Assembly: GCA_900319075.1 (NCBI GenBank) | Contig: ONMZ01000001.1 | Coordinates: 1 to 64,000, forward strand | DNA length: 64,000 bases | Source: an uncultured Eubacteriales bacterium | GTDB lineage: Bacteria > Bacillota > Clostridia > Oscillospirales > Ruminococcaceae | Reading direction: 5' to 3' | Part shown: in pieces, positions 25,309 through 34,514 of the stretch | How the letters are laid out: every line of letters starts with the position of its first letter | Numbering within the stretch: the stretch's first letter is position 1 | Program-made: the position numbers and the translations under genes | The notes under the pieces: model-generated | Databases searched by the model: none | The model's input: the letters and a program-made list of their open reading frames with translations, nothing else | Told to the model about the DNA's origin: nothing

Positions 25309-26277
25309 ATGGCATTTAATCTTAACGAAGATCAAAAAAAGGTTTTAGCTTTTTCTCAAAACGTAATTAACGAAGTTAAAAAAGTTGTTATCGGCAAAGA
25401 CGAAATTATTATAAAGGTCCTTTTGTCTATATTATCAGGAGGACATATCCTTATAGAGGATATCCCCGGGGTTGGAAAGACCACCCTTGCCATTGCCCTT
25501 TCTAAGGCACTTTCTCTTGATTATAAAAGAATGCAATTTACACCCGACGTTTTACCATCTGATGTGACCGGTTTCTCTGTACTTGACAAACAGACAAATG
25601 AGTTCAGATACAAAGAAGGCGCTGCAATGACAAATCTGTTTCTTGCAGACGAAATAAACAGAACATCCTCAAAAACTCAGTCTGCTCTTCTTGAGGTTAT
25701 GGAAGAGGGAAAGGTGACTGTTGACGGTGTCACTCACAACGTTCCTGATCCTTATATCGTTATAGCTACACAAAACCCTATGGGCTCCATCGGAACACAA
25801 ATGCTTCCCGAATCTCAGCTGGATAGATTCCTGGTCAGACTTACAATGGGTTATCCCTCTTTTGAGAGCGAGATAAATATGCTTAAATCTAAAAATACTA
25901 ATGTATCAACAGACGAAGTCAAAGGCGTTGCAACCAAAAACGAGATCATTCTGGCTAAAAAGACAGTTGATGATATATATGTATCAGATGAGGTCATGGC
26001 TTATATAGCTGCTCTTGCCAATGCAACCAGAAATAATTCCAGCATCAAACTCGGACTATCCCCAAGAGGATCTATTGCGCTTTTGAAAATCAGCAAAGCT
26101 ACTGCTCTTCTTAAAGGCAGGGATTATGTTATACCGGACGATATCCTATATTGTTTTGAGGATGTAGTAAAACACAGACTTATATTTGAGTCACGGGCAA
26201 AGCTCAACGGAACAACTCATTCTCAGATAATCCAGACGATCATATCCAGTGTTCAGGTTCCAAGGATCAACGGTTAA
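25309..26277 (+). CDS. MoxR-family AAA+ ATPase
   Basis: A chaperone-like ATPase, 322 residues, usually acting with a DUF58 partner. Walker A is EDIPGVGKTTLA (about 42-53), Walker B is LFLADEINRTSSKTQSALLE, sensor 1 is VIATQNPMG and the lid contains LGLSPRGSIALLK. The ATG at 25309 has AAGGAG at 25294-25299; an in-frame TTG at 25291 overlaps that site and is not the start. It begins a three-gene operon. Confidence 0.92.
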   Translation: MAFNLNEDQKKVLAFSQNVINEVKKVVIGKDEIIIKVLLSILSGGHILIEDIPGVGKTTLAIALSKALSLDYKRMQFTPDVLPSDVTGFSVLDKQTNEFRYKEGAAMTNLFLADEINRTSSKTQSALLEVMEEGKVTVDGVTHNVPDPYIVIATQNPMGSIGTQMLPESQLDRFLVRLTMGYPSFESEINMLKSKNTNVSTDEVKGVATKNEIILAKKTVDDIYVSDEVMAYIAALANATRNNSSIKLGLSPRGSIALLKISKATALLKGRDYVIPDDILYCFEDVVKHRLIFESRAKLNGTTHSQIIQTIISSVQVPRING

Positions 26278-26290
26278 GGAAGGAAAAGAG

Positions 26291-27481
26291 ATGCTTTTTG
26301 TTTATTTGATATTACTGGTTATTTCGGTAGTGTTTTATATAATGTACCTGGGCACCTTTTCTTTTTACCTTATGATTTTTATGGTATCCATGCCGATCGT
26401 GCTTTTTGCATTGAGCTTTTATATATCAAAAAGACTGAATGTCAGTTTCAGACAAGAAATCCTTAAATGTCCCGCAAGCTCTGTAATACACCCGGAACTT
26501 ATAATCGAAAATCCAACGATATTTCCCATATCCAATCTTGAGATCACACTTGAGTTCAACAGCGCTGTGGAGACAGGCAAAAATATCACAAAGATCAACA
26601 CTCCCGTTCTTCCTATGGAAACACAAAATCTTAGGATGAATATTGCCTCGCTGCACATTGGAATAATTGATTTCAGAATAAAAAAATGCAGGATCTTCGA
26701 TATATTAAGATTATTCCATTTTAAGCTTCGCAGTAAAGGCTTTAAACAAGGTCAAAGAGATATGTCTGTTTTCGTCTTTCCAAAATATACTCAGTTGGAT
26801 AACGCTGTTTCCGATTACAGTAATTTTGGTATAGAAACAGATGAGTATTCACCGGATAAAAAAGGTGAAGACCCTTCCCAGATATTTGATATTCATGAAT
26901 ACATCGAGGGCGATAAACCCAACCGTATACACTGGAAGCTTACGGCAAAACAGGACAAGGTCATGGTAAAGGATTATTCACTAATGATGACCTATGCTGT
27001 CAGGATCTTTATAAATCTAAATATTTCCAGATTGCTGGATTATGATATTATTGTGGAAAGCGCATTATCTGTATCAATGCTGCTGGTTGAAAAAGGAATT
27101 GCACATACTATTGAATGGCTCGATCCGAAAACTAAAAAGCTTAAAACATATAACATCAAAAACGAGCAGGAGCATCAGGAATGTGCAGAAAGGCTCATTA
27201 ACGCTAAGACTTTTATAGACGAAAGCACTGAAATAACCCATTTTACAGATGAGTCTGACATTCCTGTTTGCGGACATCTTATAGTTGTTTCAAAGCCCAT
27301 GTCAGAAAAGAGCATTTCATACATCGTTGAATCCGGCTTTGCATCTAAATACACCATAGCATTAGCTCAGGATGATACAGACACAAGTGAACATTCAGAT
27401 CCGAGAATTTCCGATAATTCAAATATTATTTATATCCAGAAGGATCGGATCACAGAAGCTTTTTCAGATATTATAATCTAA
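26291..27481 (+). CDS. DUF58 domain membrane protein
   Basis: 396 residues. Two hydrophobic helices (about 1-50) precede a beta-rich region and the DUF58/VWA-like core DIHEYIEGDKPNRIHWKLTA, with KVMVKDYS after it. AAGGAAGGAAA precedes the ATG at 26291, 13 bases after moxR. DUF58 proteins pair with MoxR ATPases and transglutaminases; their biochemical role is unsettled. Confidence 0.9.
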   Translation: MLFVYLILLVISVVFYIMYLGTFSFYLMIFMVSMPIVLFALSFYISKRLNVSFRQEILKCPASSVIHPELIIENPTIFPISNLEITLEFNSAVETGKNITKINTPVLPMETQNLRMNIASLHIGIIDFRIKKCRIFDILRLFHFKLRSKGFKQGQRDMSVFVFPKYTQLDNAVSDYSNFGIETDEYSPDKKGEDPSQIFDIHEYIEGDKPNRIHWKLTAKQDKVMVKDYSLMMTYAVRIFINLNISRLLDYDIIVESALSVSMLLVEKGIAHTIEWLDPKTKKLKTYNIKNEQEHQECAERLINAKTFIDESTEITHFTDESDIPVCGHLIVVSKPMSEKSISYIVESGFASKYTIALAQDDTDTSEHSDPRISDNSNIIYIQKDRITEAFSDIII

Positions 27482-27505
27482 AACTTAGTCGGAGACGTTC
27501 ATAAA

Positions 27506-30283
27506 ATGAAAAAAAGAAAGAAAGCATATATTGATAATGGTTTTATAAGCAAAAACGGTGTATGCTTCGGAAACGACATTTCACTGCAATACACCAAGAA
27601 GCACGAGTCCTCATATTTCGGTATTGCAAGAGCGATATTTACGCTTATAACCAGCTTTGCAACTATGAGTATGTTTGCCTCATTCATACTCCAGCGACCC
27701 AATTACGCACCTATTTTTCTGTGCTGCGTCATACCGGTTATGCTGATTTGCGTGATAAGATCAAAAAACAGCGGTATAAAAACCATCGGTATAATTTTTC
27801 TGGCAGCATATTTCTTATATTTCCTATTCCAGATCAACGATATAACAGACGGTTTTTTCTGCAACGTTTATCTTTACCTTGAAAGAGCAAAACAACCAAG
27901 CGGTATACTTGGGAACTCTCTCAGCGGCATTCCAAGATCAATGTACAATGAACTTGCAGGGTTCTTCCTGCAGTTCCTGTCATCAGTAGTCAGCGTCTTA
28001 GTAACTATTGCCTGCGTTGTAAGGATCGACTTCCCAATGCTGTTTTTAACAACATTTCCGTTGTTTGAACTTGGTATATACTGGGGCTGGCAGCCACCTC
28101 TTTTATCTGTTGTGATCCTTATCATAAGCTGGATCGTTGTTATATCACTTCACACAATAAATCAGAGAACAAATAAAATAGGCAAAAAAAATACATTTGC
28201 TGTGCATGAAAAAAAGCAGACTTATTATCTTACAAATGATAAAGAAAAGTCCAAAATGTTCTTTATACTGCTTAGCTTTACAGTTATTCTGTGTGCAGCA
28301 ATGATGATATTGATAATCTCGTTTTCAAATATTTTCGGACACGAAAGATCGGACAAAGTTAATGATCTTAGATCAAAGATCAACAATTTTGTCAACAACT
28401 TTTCTCTTGAAGATCTCGGCGGGCTGTTTGCTGATTATGATGGCGGTCTGGACTTTTTCGGAACTAAAGCCGTAGGCGGAACAAACGGCGGCAAGCTCGG
28501 CGAAATTGATGGCATTAGTTTTAATGGGACTACTGCGCTTGTGGTCACCACAAAACCGCTCAACGAAACCATGTATATCCGGGGATATGTTGCAGGTAAT
28601 TACCATGACAACTCCTGGGATCCTGTGGATTATGATGACAGCAAGGATTTTGCAAAAGAACTTGATGAAATGGGGATAAGTCCCCAGGATATAAACTATT
28701 TCCAGCTTACAGATCTTACAAATTTCTTTGAGACCAATAATATTGCACAGAACTATACTACAGCTGAAGAAATTGATATTAAAGTCAAGGGAGCAAGCAA
28801 AAAATATGTTTACGCTCCTTACGGGACTTTGTATTCAAACGGAAAGAAGAAAAGCGAATACAAAATGCGCCCATATCTTGATTCTTATGTTAAGCTTGGA
28901 ACTAATAATTACACAGTTGTATTCAGAAAACCGGGGAATGATTCGTTTGGCGAGATAAGAAACAGGATCGCTGATAAATCTGTATTCTACGACGTTAACA
29001 GCACCGTAAATAAGGAAACAGTTAAAGGATACGAGAAGTTTGTCAAGGAGAATTACAGCAAAGTTGCCAATTCTGACGGTCTTCAGGCTGCATATAAAGA
29101 AATAAACGAAAAATATCTTATAGACTCAGACAGATCCTATTCCTCAGTCATATATGCTATTAAAAGATATTTTCAGGACAACTATAAATATACCCTTGAA
29201 CCGGGTAAAACCCCTTCGGGGAGAGATTTTGTAGATTATTTCCTGTCAAATCAAAAACAAGGTTATTGTTCGTATTTTGCATCTGCCGGTGTTCAGCTTC
29301 TCAGAAAATTCGGCTTTCAGGCAAGGTATGTGGAGGGATATATTGTTCTTCCCGGTATGACAAAAAAAACTAATGAAACCGCAGATGTAGATATCCCGGA
29401 TAAATGTGCTCACGCATGGACAGAGGTTTATATTGAGGATTTTGGTTGGTCCGGTGTGGAATTTACTCCCGGGTATACAAATGACAATCCCAATATGACT
29501 GAAAAAGAAAAGAATCCTTACGATCAAAAGCCTCCCGAGGACAGCAGTTCTATAAACGACAGTTCTTCATCTTCATCTGAAGAATCATCTCAGGCAGAAT
29601 CATCTGATCCCGACAGTACACTTTCAATTGCAGATCAAAGTTCATCTGAGGCTTCATCTAACGATACAAGCTCTGAAAGTATCTCCTCCAGCCAGTCATC
29701 CGGTGACTCAAACAGCGAGGGAGGCACAGAAAGTGACGTTGAAAGCGGCGGAGCAAACGGCAGCGGCGGAGACAACAGCGGACAAATTGGAGAGGTCTCA
29801 GACAGCAATAGCTCTGACAATAATAGTAAAACAGAAAGCAGCTCCACTGCCAGAATGATAATATTTATCGTTGCTTTTGTAATTATCTTTATAGCTGTGA
29901 TCGTTCTCAGAAGGATACTGTCACTTAAAACAATGCAAAGCAATTGTCTTGAAGGAGCTTCTAAAACCAGGCTGAAACATATTGTCAGATATACGGTTAA
30001 GTATCTTGATCTCATTGGTATAAGCGGCAGTTACAATATCACCGATATGCAGCTTTGTAAGCAGCTTGATTCACAACTCAGATCAATTGATATTGATTTA
30101 ACTGATAAATTGTATAACTTATTTGAAACAGCAGAAGAAGCTTATATGGGAAATCATGTAATTGATGAAAGCGACATCAAAGAAGCTTATTCCACACTCA
30201 AATATATTTCCGATGAAGTTGTTAAACCAAAGCTTAATCCGATCAAACTGTTCAGAGCAAAATTTGTAAACTGTTTGTACTGA
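27506..30283 (+). CDS. Membrane transglutaminase-like protein (TgpA type)
   Basis: 925 residues. Several N-terminal membrane helices (about 30-220, and one at 250-275) precede an extracytoplasmic region. The transglutaminase core has Cys in GYCSYFASAGVQLLRKFG (about 585-600) and His in CAHAWTEVYIEDFGWSG. The third residue falls in VEFTPG, where Glu replaces the usual Asp. A Ser/Glu/Asp-rich linker of about 120 residues (about 680-795) leads to a final helix (about 787-810) and a cytoplasmic DUF4129-like tail. With MoxR and DUF58 it forms a module thought to act in envelope or protein cross-linking. A terminator follows. Confidence 0.88.
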   Translation: MKKRKKAYIDNGFISKNGVCFGNDISLQYTKKHESSYFGIARAIFTLITSFATMSMFASFILQRPNYAPIFLCCVIPVMLICVIRSKNSGIKTIGIIFLAAYFLYFLFQINDITDGFFCNVYLYLERAKQPSGILGNSLSGIPRSMYNELAGFFLQFLSSVVSVLVTIACVVRIDFPMLFLTTFPLFELGIYWGWQPPLLSVVILIISWIVVISLHTINQRTNKIGKKNTFAVHEKKQTYYLTNDKEKSKMFFILLSFTVILCAAMMILIISFSNIFGHERSDKVNDLRSKINNFVNNFSLEDLGGLFADYDGGLDFFGTKAVGGTNGGKLGEIDGISFNGTTALVVTTKPLNETMYIRGYVAGNYHDNSWDPVDYDDSKDFAKELDEMGISPQDINYFQLTDLTNFFETNNIAQNYTTAEEIDIKVKGASKKYVYAPYGTLYSNGKKKSEYKMRPYLDSYVKLGTNNYTVVFRKPGNDSFGEIRNRIADKSVFYDVNSTVNKETVKGYEKFVKENYSKVANSDGLQAAYKEINEKYLIDSDRSYSSVIYAIKRYFQDNYKYTLEPGKTPSGRDFVDYFLSNQKQGYCSYFASAGVQLLRKFGFQARYVEGYIVLPGMTKKTNETADVDIPDKCAHAWTEVYIEDFGWSGVEFTPGYTNDNPNMTEKEKNPYDQKPPEDSSSINDSSSSSSEESSQAESSDPDSTLSIADQSSSEASSNDTSSESISSSQSSGDSNSEGGTESDVESGGANGSGGDNSGQIGEVSDSNSSDNNSKTESSSTARMIIFIVAFVIIFIAVIVLRRILSLKTMQSNCLEGASKTRLKHIVRYTVKYLDLIGISGSYNITDMQLCKQLDSQLRSIDIDLTDKLYNLFETAEEAYMGNHVIDESDIKEAYSTLKYISDEVVKPKLNPIKLFRAKFVNCLY

Positions 30284-30287
30284 TAAT

Positions 30288-30330
30288 AAAAAAGAGTTTG
30301 AACACACAAAAGTGTTCAGACTCTTTTTTT
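30288..30330. terminator. Bidirectional terminator
   Basis: A long A/T-flanked stem (AAAAAAGAGTTTGAACAC with GTGTTCAGACTCTTTTTT) lies between the convergent transglutaminase and nrdG genes and can serve both strands. Confidence 0.8.
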
Positions 30331-30350
30331 ACTATACATAATATGATATA

Positions 30351-30872
30351 TCAATACGGCTCGATAGTAACAGCTTTACCCTGTTTTAAAGATTCTTTGA
30401 CGTCAATAAAACGCTGATTGGAGCTTCCCATAAACTTCAGCTCAAGGCTTCTCTTTGCAAGCACAAATGGTCCGTCTACTAAGTAGTCAAGTTCTTTTAA
30501 AAGCTCCATATATCCGTTTTCTTCGTTTGCATTAGCAATCAGATACTCATAAGTGTATCCTGTATACGAAATAATATTAAGCGGTGTAATAAAGCCATTA
30601 TATGAACGTATCTTTTTTGCAAGCTCGGTCAAAGGTTTACATTGACAGAAAGGATCTCCCCCGCTGAAAGTTACTCCGTCAAGGAGTTTATCTTTGATTA
30701 TTTCGTTGAATAGATCATCAGTATCCACAAGGGTCCCCCCGTTAAAATCATGGGTCTGTGGATTATGACAGCCTTCACAGTGGTGCGGACAGCCCTGTGT
30801 AAAAATTGTATATCTGAAACCCGGACCGTCTACGATAGATTCGTTAACTGTACCGGCGATCCTTAACTTCAT
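30351..30872 (-). CDS. nrdG: Anaerobic ribonucleotide reductase activating protein NrdG
   Basis: A radical SAM enzyme that installs the glycyl radical on NrdD. At 173 residues it carries GCPHHCEGCHNP (CX3CX2C, about 24-35), followed by GVTFSGGDPFCQ. The ATG at 30872 has GGAGG eight to nine bases upstream, directly after the T-run of the terminator that separates it from nrdD. An earlier in-frame ATG at 30947 overlaps the terminator and is rejected. Confidence 0.93.
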   Translation of the reverse strand: MKLRIAGTVNESIVDGPGFRYTIFTQGCPHHCEGCHNPQTHDFNGGTLVDTDDLFNEIIKDKLLDGVTFSGGDPFCQCKPLTELAKKIRSYNGFITPLNIISYTGYTYEYLIANANEENGYMELLKELDYLVDGPFVLAKRSLELKFMGSSNQRFIDVKESLKQGKAVTIEPY

Positions 30873-30891
30873 ATTTTTTGACACCTCCGAG

Positions 30892-30934
30892 AAAAAAATC
30901 GGGCTTCGTTTCATCTGCATTTGAAACGAAGCCC
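30892..30934 (-). terminator. Terminator/attenuator between nrdD and nrdG
   Basis: Thirteen-base perfect arms (30901-30913 with 30922-30934), then seven Ts on the minus strand. It lies 17 bases after the nrdD stop, so nrdG expression needs read-through. Confidence 0.85.
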
Positions 30935-30951
30935 CAAAAGAGAGCATTTGA

Positions 30952-33192
30952 CTATGCTTTGAGACGTTGGATTCTTTCGTGGCTTACCCTGTGGTGTTCA
31001 GCCTCAGTTCTGCCGCATTTTGGACACCTATCCCCTATGATACCCGTATATCCGCAAACAGGGTCACGGTCAACCGGGTGATTTATAGAGCCGTATCCAA
31101 TGCCGACCTCTTTCATATATCTTACTACTTTTTCAAATGCAGTAAGATTGTTGAGCGGGTCACCGTCAAGCTCAATATAGCTTATATGTCCTGCGTTTGT
31201 CAACGCATGATAAGGAGCTTCAAGTTTAAGTTTTTCAAAAGCGTTGATCGGGAAATAAACAGGGATATGAAATGAATTTGTATAATACTCCCTGTCAGTT
31301 ACACCTTCGATAATTCCAAAACGTTCTTTATCCATCTTTACAAATCTGCCTGACAGTCCCTCGGCAGGTGTTGCGAGAAGAGAGAAGTTCAAACCGGTAC
31401 GTTTTGTTTCTTCATCCATTCTTGCACGCATACGTGTTATAATTTCAAGACCAAGTTTTCTGGAGTTCTCATCCTCGCCATGATGCTTTCCGGTGAGTGC
31501 CACCAAGCACTCTGCAAGACCTATAAAGCCCACAGAAAGTGTGCCGTGTTTAAGGACTTCTTCAACAGTATCATCATTGGAGAGTTTTTCAGAGTCGATC
31601 CAGACACCCTGTCCCATAAGGAAGGGATAATTCTTGACCTTTTTCATGGACTGGATCTTTAGTCTATGCTTGAGCTGATCTATGCAAAGCTGCATCATAT
31701 CATCAAGGCTGTCAAAGAAAGCACCAATGTTCTTATTAGCTTTGATTCCCAGACGAGGCAGATTTATAGATGTGAAAGAGAGGTTTCCTCTGCCTGTAAC
31801 TATTTCTCTGGATGGATCATGAGCATTAGAGATAACTCTTGTACGGCATCCCATATATGCGATCTCGGTATCAGGATTACCCTCTTTATAATACTGAAGA
31901 TTATAAGGAGCATCAATAAAGGAGAAATTCGGGAACAGACGTTTTGCAGATACTCTGCAAGCAAGCTTGAACAGATCATAGTTAGGATCGGTAGGATTAA
32001 AGTTAACTCCCTCTTTTACCTTAAATATATGGATCGGGAAAATAGGAGTTTCACCATTTCCAAGACCGGCCTCTTCAGCAAGCAATATATTCTTAATAAC
32101 CATTCTGCCTTCTATCGTGGTATCAGTTCCGTAATTTATAGAGCTGAAAGGAGTCTGCGCTCCGGCTCTGGAATTCATGGTATTAAGATTATGTATAAGA
32201 GCTTCCATTGCCTGATAAGTAGCTCTGTCCGTTTCTTTGACAGAAGCCTTATAAGCAAAATTCTGTATTTTCTTAACAGTAGGTGCATCAACGATCTGAA
32301 CAAGAAGCTTAGCCTCAGCCTCCTGATAACCGTTATCATTAGCAAGTGTCGGAACAAAACCTTTTTCTTCCAACTGATCAACAAGTTTCTTAGCAATAGC
32401 CTGAGAATTGTCAAATCCACCTAAGAGATTCAAAGCTCTGTGGACATTATCACGATATCTATGCTTGAAAGTCTTTGCCACACCTGCAGCCATATCATAA
32501 TCAAACTTAGGAATAGACTGTCCTCCATGCTGATCATTCTGATTAGACTGTATAGCAATACAAGCAAGCGCAGCATAGCTGGCAATATCATTGGGAGTTC
32601 TCAAATGACCGTGACCGGTGGAAAAACCTTTATTGAAAAGTTTAGTAAGGTCAATCTGTGTACAGGTAGTAGTAAGGGTATAAAAATCCATATCGTGAAT
32701 ATGGATATCCCCTTCAGAATGAGCTTTAGCATGAACCGGGTCAAGAACATACATCTCATAGAACTCTTTAGCACCGACAGAACCATATTTAAGCATCGTT
32801 CCCATAGCAGTATCGCCGTCGATGTTAGCGTTTTCACGCTTCAGATCAGAATCCTTAGCTGATTTAAAGGTCAGGTCTTCATAAACCTTCATCAGTCTTG
32901 TATTCATTTCTCTTGCACGAGTCCTTTCGGATCTGTACAATATATATGCCTTAGCAGTAGCTGCATGACCTTCATTTATAAGGACTTTTTCAACACAATC
33001 CTGTATCTGCTCAACAGTAGGCGAAGTAAGGTTCTGCTCTAAAAGCATATCAACGACCTTTCCGGAGAGCATCAAAGCTTCCTCCTGGTCAGAGCCACCT
33101 ACAGACTGCGCAGCTTTATATATAGCATTTGCTATCTTCTCAATATTAAAAGTAACCGTGCGTCCGTCACGCTTTTTTATTTTAATGATCAT
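30952..33192 (-). CDS. nrdD: Anaerobic ribonucleoside-triphosphate reductase NrdD, apparently lacking the glycyl-radical segment
   Basis: Reduces NTPs to dNTPs without oxygen. The ATG at 33192 has CGGAGG eight bases upstream; a longer frame to 33255 is rejected. An ATP-cone spans about 1-95, then the catalytic domain with AYMGCRTRVISN, LLATPAEGLSGRF and TNSFHIPVYFPI. The C terminus holds a zinc-knuckle-like DPVCGYTGIIGDRCPKCGR. It then ends with HERIQRLKA and a TAG, where class III enzymes usually continue FERIRR(I/V)TGY with the radical Gly. No other frame supplies it before the terminator. The gene is otherwise intact and sits behind NrdR boxes. Confidence 0.88.
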   Translation of the reverse strand: MIIKIKKRDGRTVTFNIEKIANAIYKAAQSVGGSDQEEALMLSGKVVDMLLEQNLTSPTVEQIQDCVEKVLINEGHAATAKAYILYRSERTRAREMNTRLMKVYEDLTFKSAKDSDLKRENANIDGDTAMGTMLKYGSVGAKEFYEMYVLDPVHAKAHSEGDIHIHDMDFYTLTTTCTQIDLTKLFNKGFSTGHGHLRTPNDIASYAALACIAIQSNQNDQHGGQSIPKFDYDMAAGVAKTFKHRYRDNVHRALNLLGGFDNSQAIAKKLVDQLEEKGFVPTLANDNGYQEAEAKLLVQIVDAPTVKKIQNFAYKASVKETDRATYQAMEALIHNLNTMNSRAGAQTPFSSINYGTDTTIEGRMVIKNILLAEEAGLGNGETPIFPIHIFKVKEGVNFNPTDPNYDLFKLACRVSAKRLFPNFSFIDAPYNLQYYKEGNPDTEIAYMGCRTRVISNAHDPSREIVTGRGNLSFTSINLPRLGIKANKNIGAFFDSLDDMMQLCIDQLKHRLKIQSMKKVKNYPFLMGQGVWIDSEKLSNDDTVEEVLKHGTLSVGFIGLAECLVALTGKHHGEDENSRKLGLEIITRMRARMDEETKRTGLNFSLLATPAEGLSGRFVKMDKERFGIIEGVTDREYYTNSFHIPVYFPINAFEKLKLEAPYHALTNAGHISYIELDGDPLNNLTAFEKVVRYMKEVGIGYGSINHPVDRDPVCGYTGIIGDRCPKCGRTEAEHHRVSHERIQRLKA

Positions 33193-33280
33193 GTTAAAAT
33201 CCTCCGACAATACATAAAATAGGGTAATAGCAAAAATATATAAAACCGTAAACAATTCAGTTTATTAGTTCGTCGAGTGA

Positions 33281-33327
33281 CCACAATATATTGTGGTTGG
33301 TTTGGAACAATTCAAAGTATATAGTAT
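33281..33327 (-). promoter_or_regulatory. Paired NrdR boxes upstream of nrdD
   Basis: CCACAATATATTGTGG (33281-33296) is a near-perfect NrdR palindrome (consensus acaCwAtATaTwGtgt). A weaker box (33312-33327, 12 of 16 matches) has its centre 31 bp away, three helical turns, as is usual for NrdR pairs. This indicates repression of nrdDG by dATP-bound NrdR. Confidence 0.75.
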
Positions 33328-33754
33328 TTGCACGACTCTGTCAATGTGTTTTTTGACAAATTAGAGCGTGCTTTTTTGTTTACGTTGCACAATTTACATA
33401 AAATGTAAATCTTCCAATGCTTTAAAATGATTTTTTTGAAATTTTCATAAAGTAAATAAACTTTACAAACGACAGTTAAAAATAGCTTTGTAAAGGTTTT
33501 TGCTTTACATATAAATAGCGTAAAACAGGCGCTTTTTATATTCACCTCCTTTGGTAGGGAGTCTATTTTTATCTCTGTTTTTAAAAATCGTAAGTTATAT
33601 GTTTTTTATTTATCAGGTTCAAATTTTAATTTATGTTGTAAAGCCATTCGCTTTACATGCATTTTTTTTATGATTTTTTTCATTTTTTCCTTCTTAGTTT
33701 AATATCTTTATATCATTCCTTGAATTGCTGCATATCAACTTGCACGAAGAACAA
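33328..33754. other. AT-rich non-coding region with TGTAAA/TTTACA dyads
   Basis: No gene is supported. Four small dyads share the TGTAAA/TTTACA core: 33392-33410 (ATTTACAT/ATGTAAAT), 33448-33465, 33489-33509 and 33637-33657 (TGTAAAGC/GCTTTACA). A minus-strand AAAGGAGGTGAA at about 33542-33553 has no usable start codon at proper spacing. The function is unknown: operators or a structured leader are possible. Confidence 0.55.
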
Positions 33755-33790
33755 AAAAGCCTGAAATGAAAAACTACATCTCAGGCTTTT
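33755..33790 (-). terminator. Terminator of the flavoprotein/MBL operon
   Basis: AAAAGCCTGA (33755-33764) pairs with TCAGGCTTTT (33781-33790); a run of T follows on the minus strand. Confidence 0.75.
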
Positions 33791-33857
33791 AGTATTATTA
33801 TGTATTATACTACAAACAATATCATTTTGAAAGAACGCTATTTTTTTCAGCACGTTT

Positions 33858-34496
33858 TTAGAAAAACAGTTTTCTGCATACCGGTATATGATTATACACA
33901 CACTTCTCAAAAGCATCTGCATCAGACGGCTTTCCAACTACTGTTCCGTAATGAACAGGAACTGCGATCCTGGGCTTGATATAATTTACAAAATCGGCAG
34001 CTTGTTTTGCATCCATAGTATAGGTCCCGCCTATCGGTACACATACAATATCACATTTTACAGATCTGGCTTCCGGTGTATCATCAGTATCACCGCATAT
34101 ATACACTCTGCTTTCATCAATAGTTACAACATATCCCAGCCAGCCATTTGATTTTGGATGGAAGGGTTTACTATGATTATATGCTGCAACAGCTTGTATT
34201 GGTATTCCTGAAACCAAAGCGGTCTGCCCCGGAACCATAGGATATATCTGATCATTATTTATTTTATTTTTCAGCATGGTATTTTTCATGCTCCGTGGTA
34301 CTATATATATCGTTTTATCATTTGCAGCTTTTTCGATGTCTTTTGGTGAGAAGTGGTCATAGTGCTCGTGGGTTATAAAAACAATGTCCGCATCATGTTG
34401 TTCATCTTTCAGATCAAATGGATCAAAATACAACACTCTTGATGCATTTATCCTTATGCTGCTTTGTTCATTGACTACCAGACAGGATATATTCAT
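33858..34496 (-). CDS. Metallo-beta-lactamase fold hydrolase (UPF0173-like)
   Basis: 212 residues. The metal motif HEHYDHFSP (about 43-51), a distal His in AAYNHSKPFHP, ICGDTDDTPEA and VPVHYGT mark an MBL-fold hydrolase. Similar small proteins are annotated as UPF0173 or Zn-dependent hydrolases with unknown substrate. It is last in the operon with the flavoproteins, 19 bases after DUF1667. Confidence 0.85.
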   Translation of the reverse strand: MNISCLVVNEQSSIRINASRVLYFDPFDLKDEQHDADIVFITHEHYDHFSPKDIEKAANDKTIYIVPRSMKNTMLKNKINNDQIYPMVPGQTALVSGIPIQAVAAYNHSKPFHPKSNGWLGYVVTIDESRVYICGDTDDTPEARSVKCDIVCVPIGGTYTMDAKQAADFVNYIKPRIAVPVHYGTVVGKPSDADAFEKCVYNHIPVCRKLFF

Positions 34497-34514
34497 ATAT
34501 TCTCCCCCCTTTTT

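Noticed and set aside
29540-29850. Separate repeat element in the transglutaminase gene
   Set aside because: The TCA/TCT-rich stretch is simply the coding sequence of the Ser-rich linker and stays in frame.
30873-30960. Possible frameshift joining nrdD and nrdG or hiding the glycyl-radical motif
   Set aside because: All three minus-strand frames after the nrdD stop were read; none gives an RxTGY motif, and a perfect terminator stem occupies the space.
33312-33545. Minus-strand 77-codon frame upstream of nrdD
   Set aside because: Its GTG start overlaps the AAAGGAGGTG it would need for translation, it covers the NrdR second box and several dyads, and its composition is low complexity.
33392-33657. 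CRISPR-like repeats
   Set aside because: The dyads differ in sequence and spacing, with no constant repeat-spacer unit; no cas genes are in the window.
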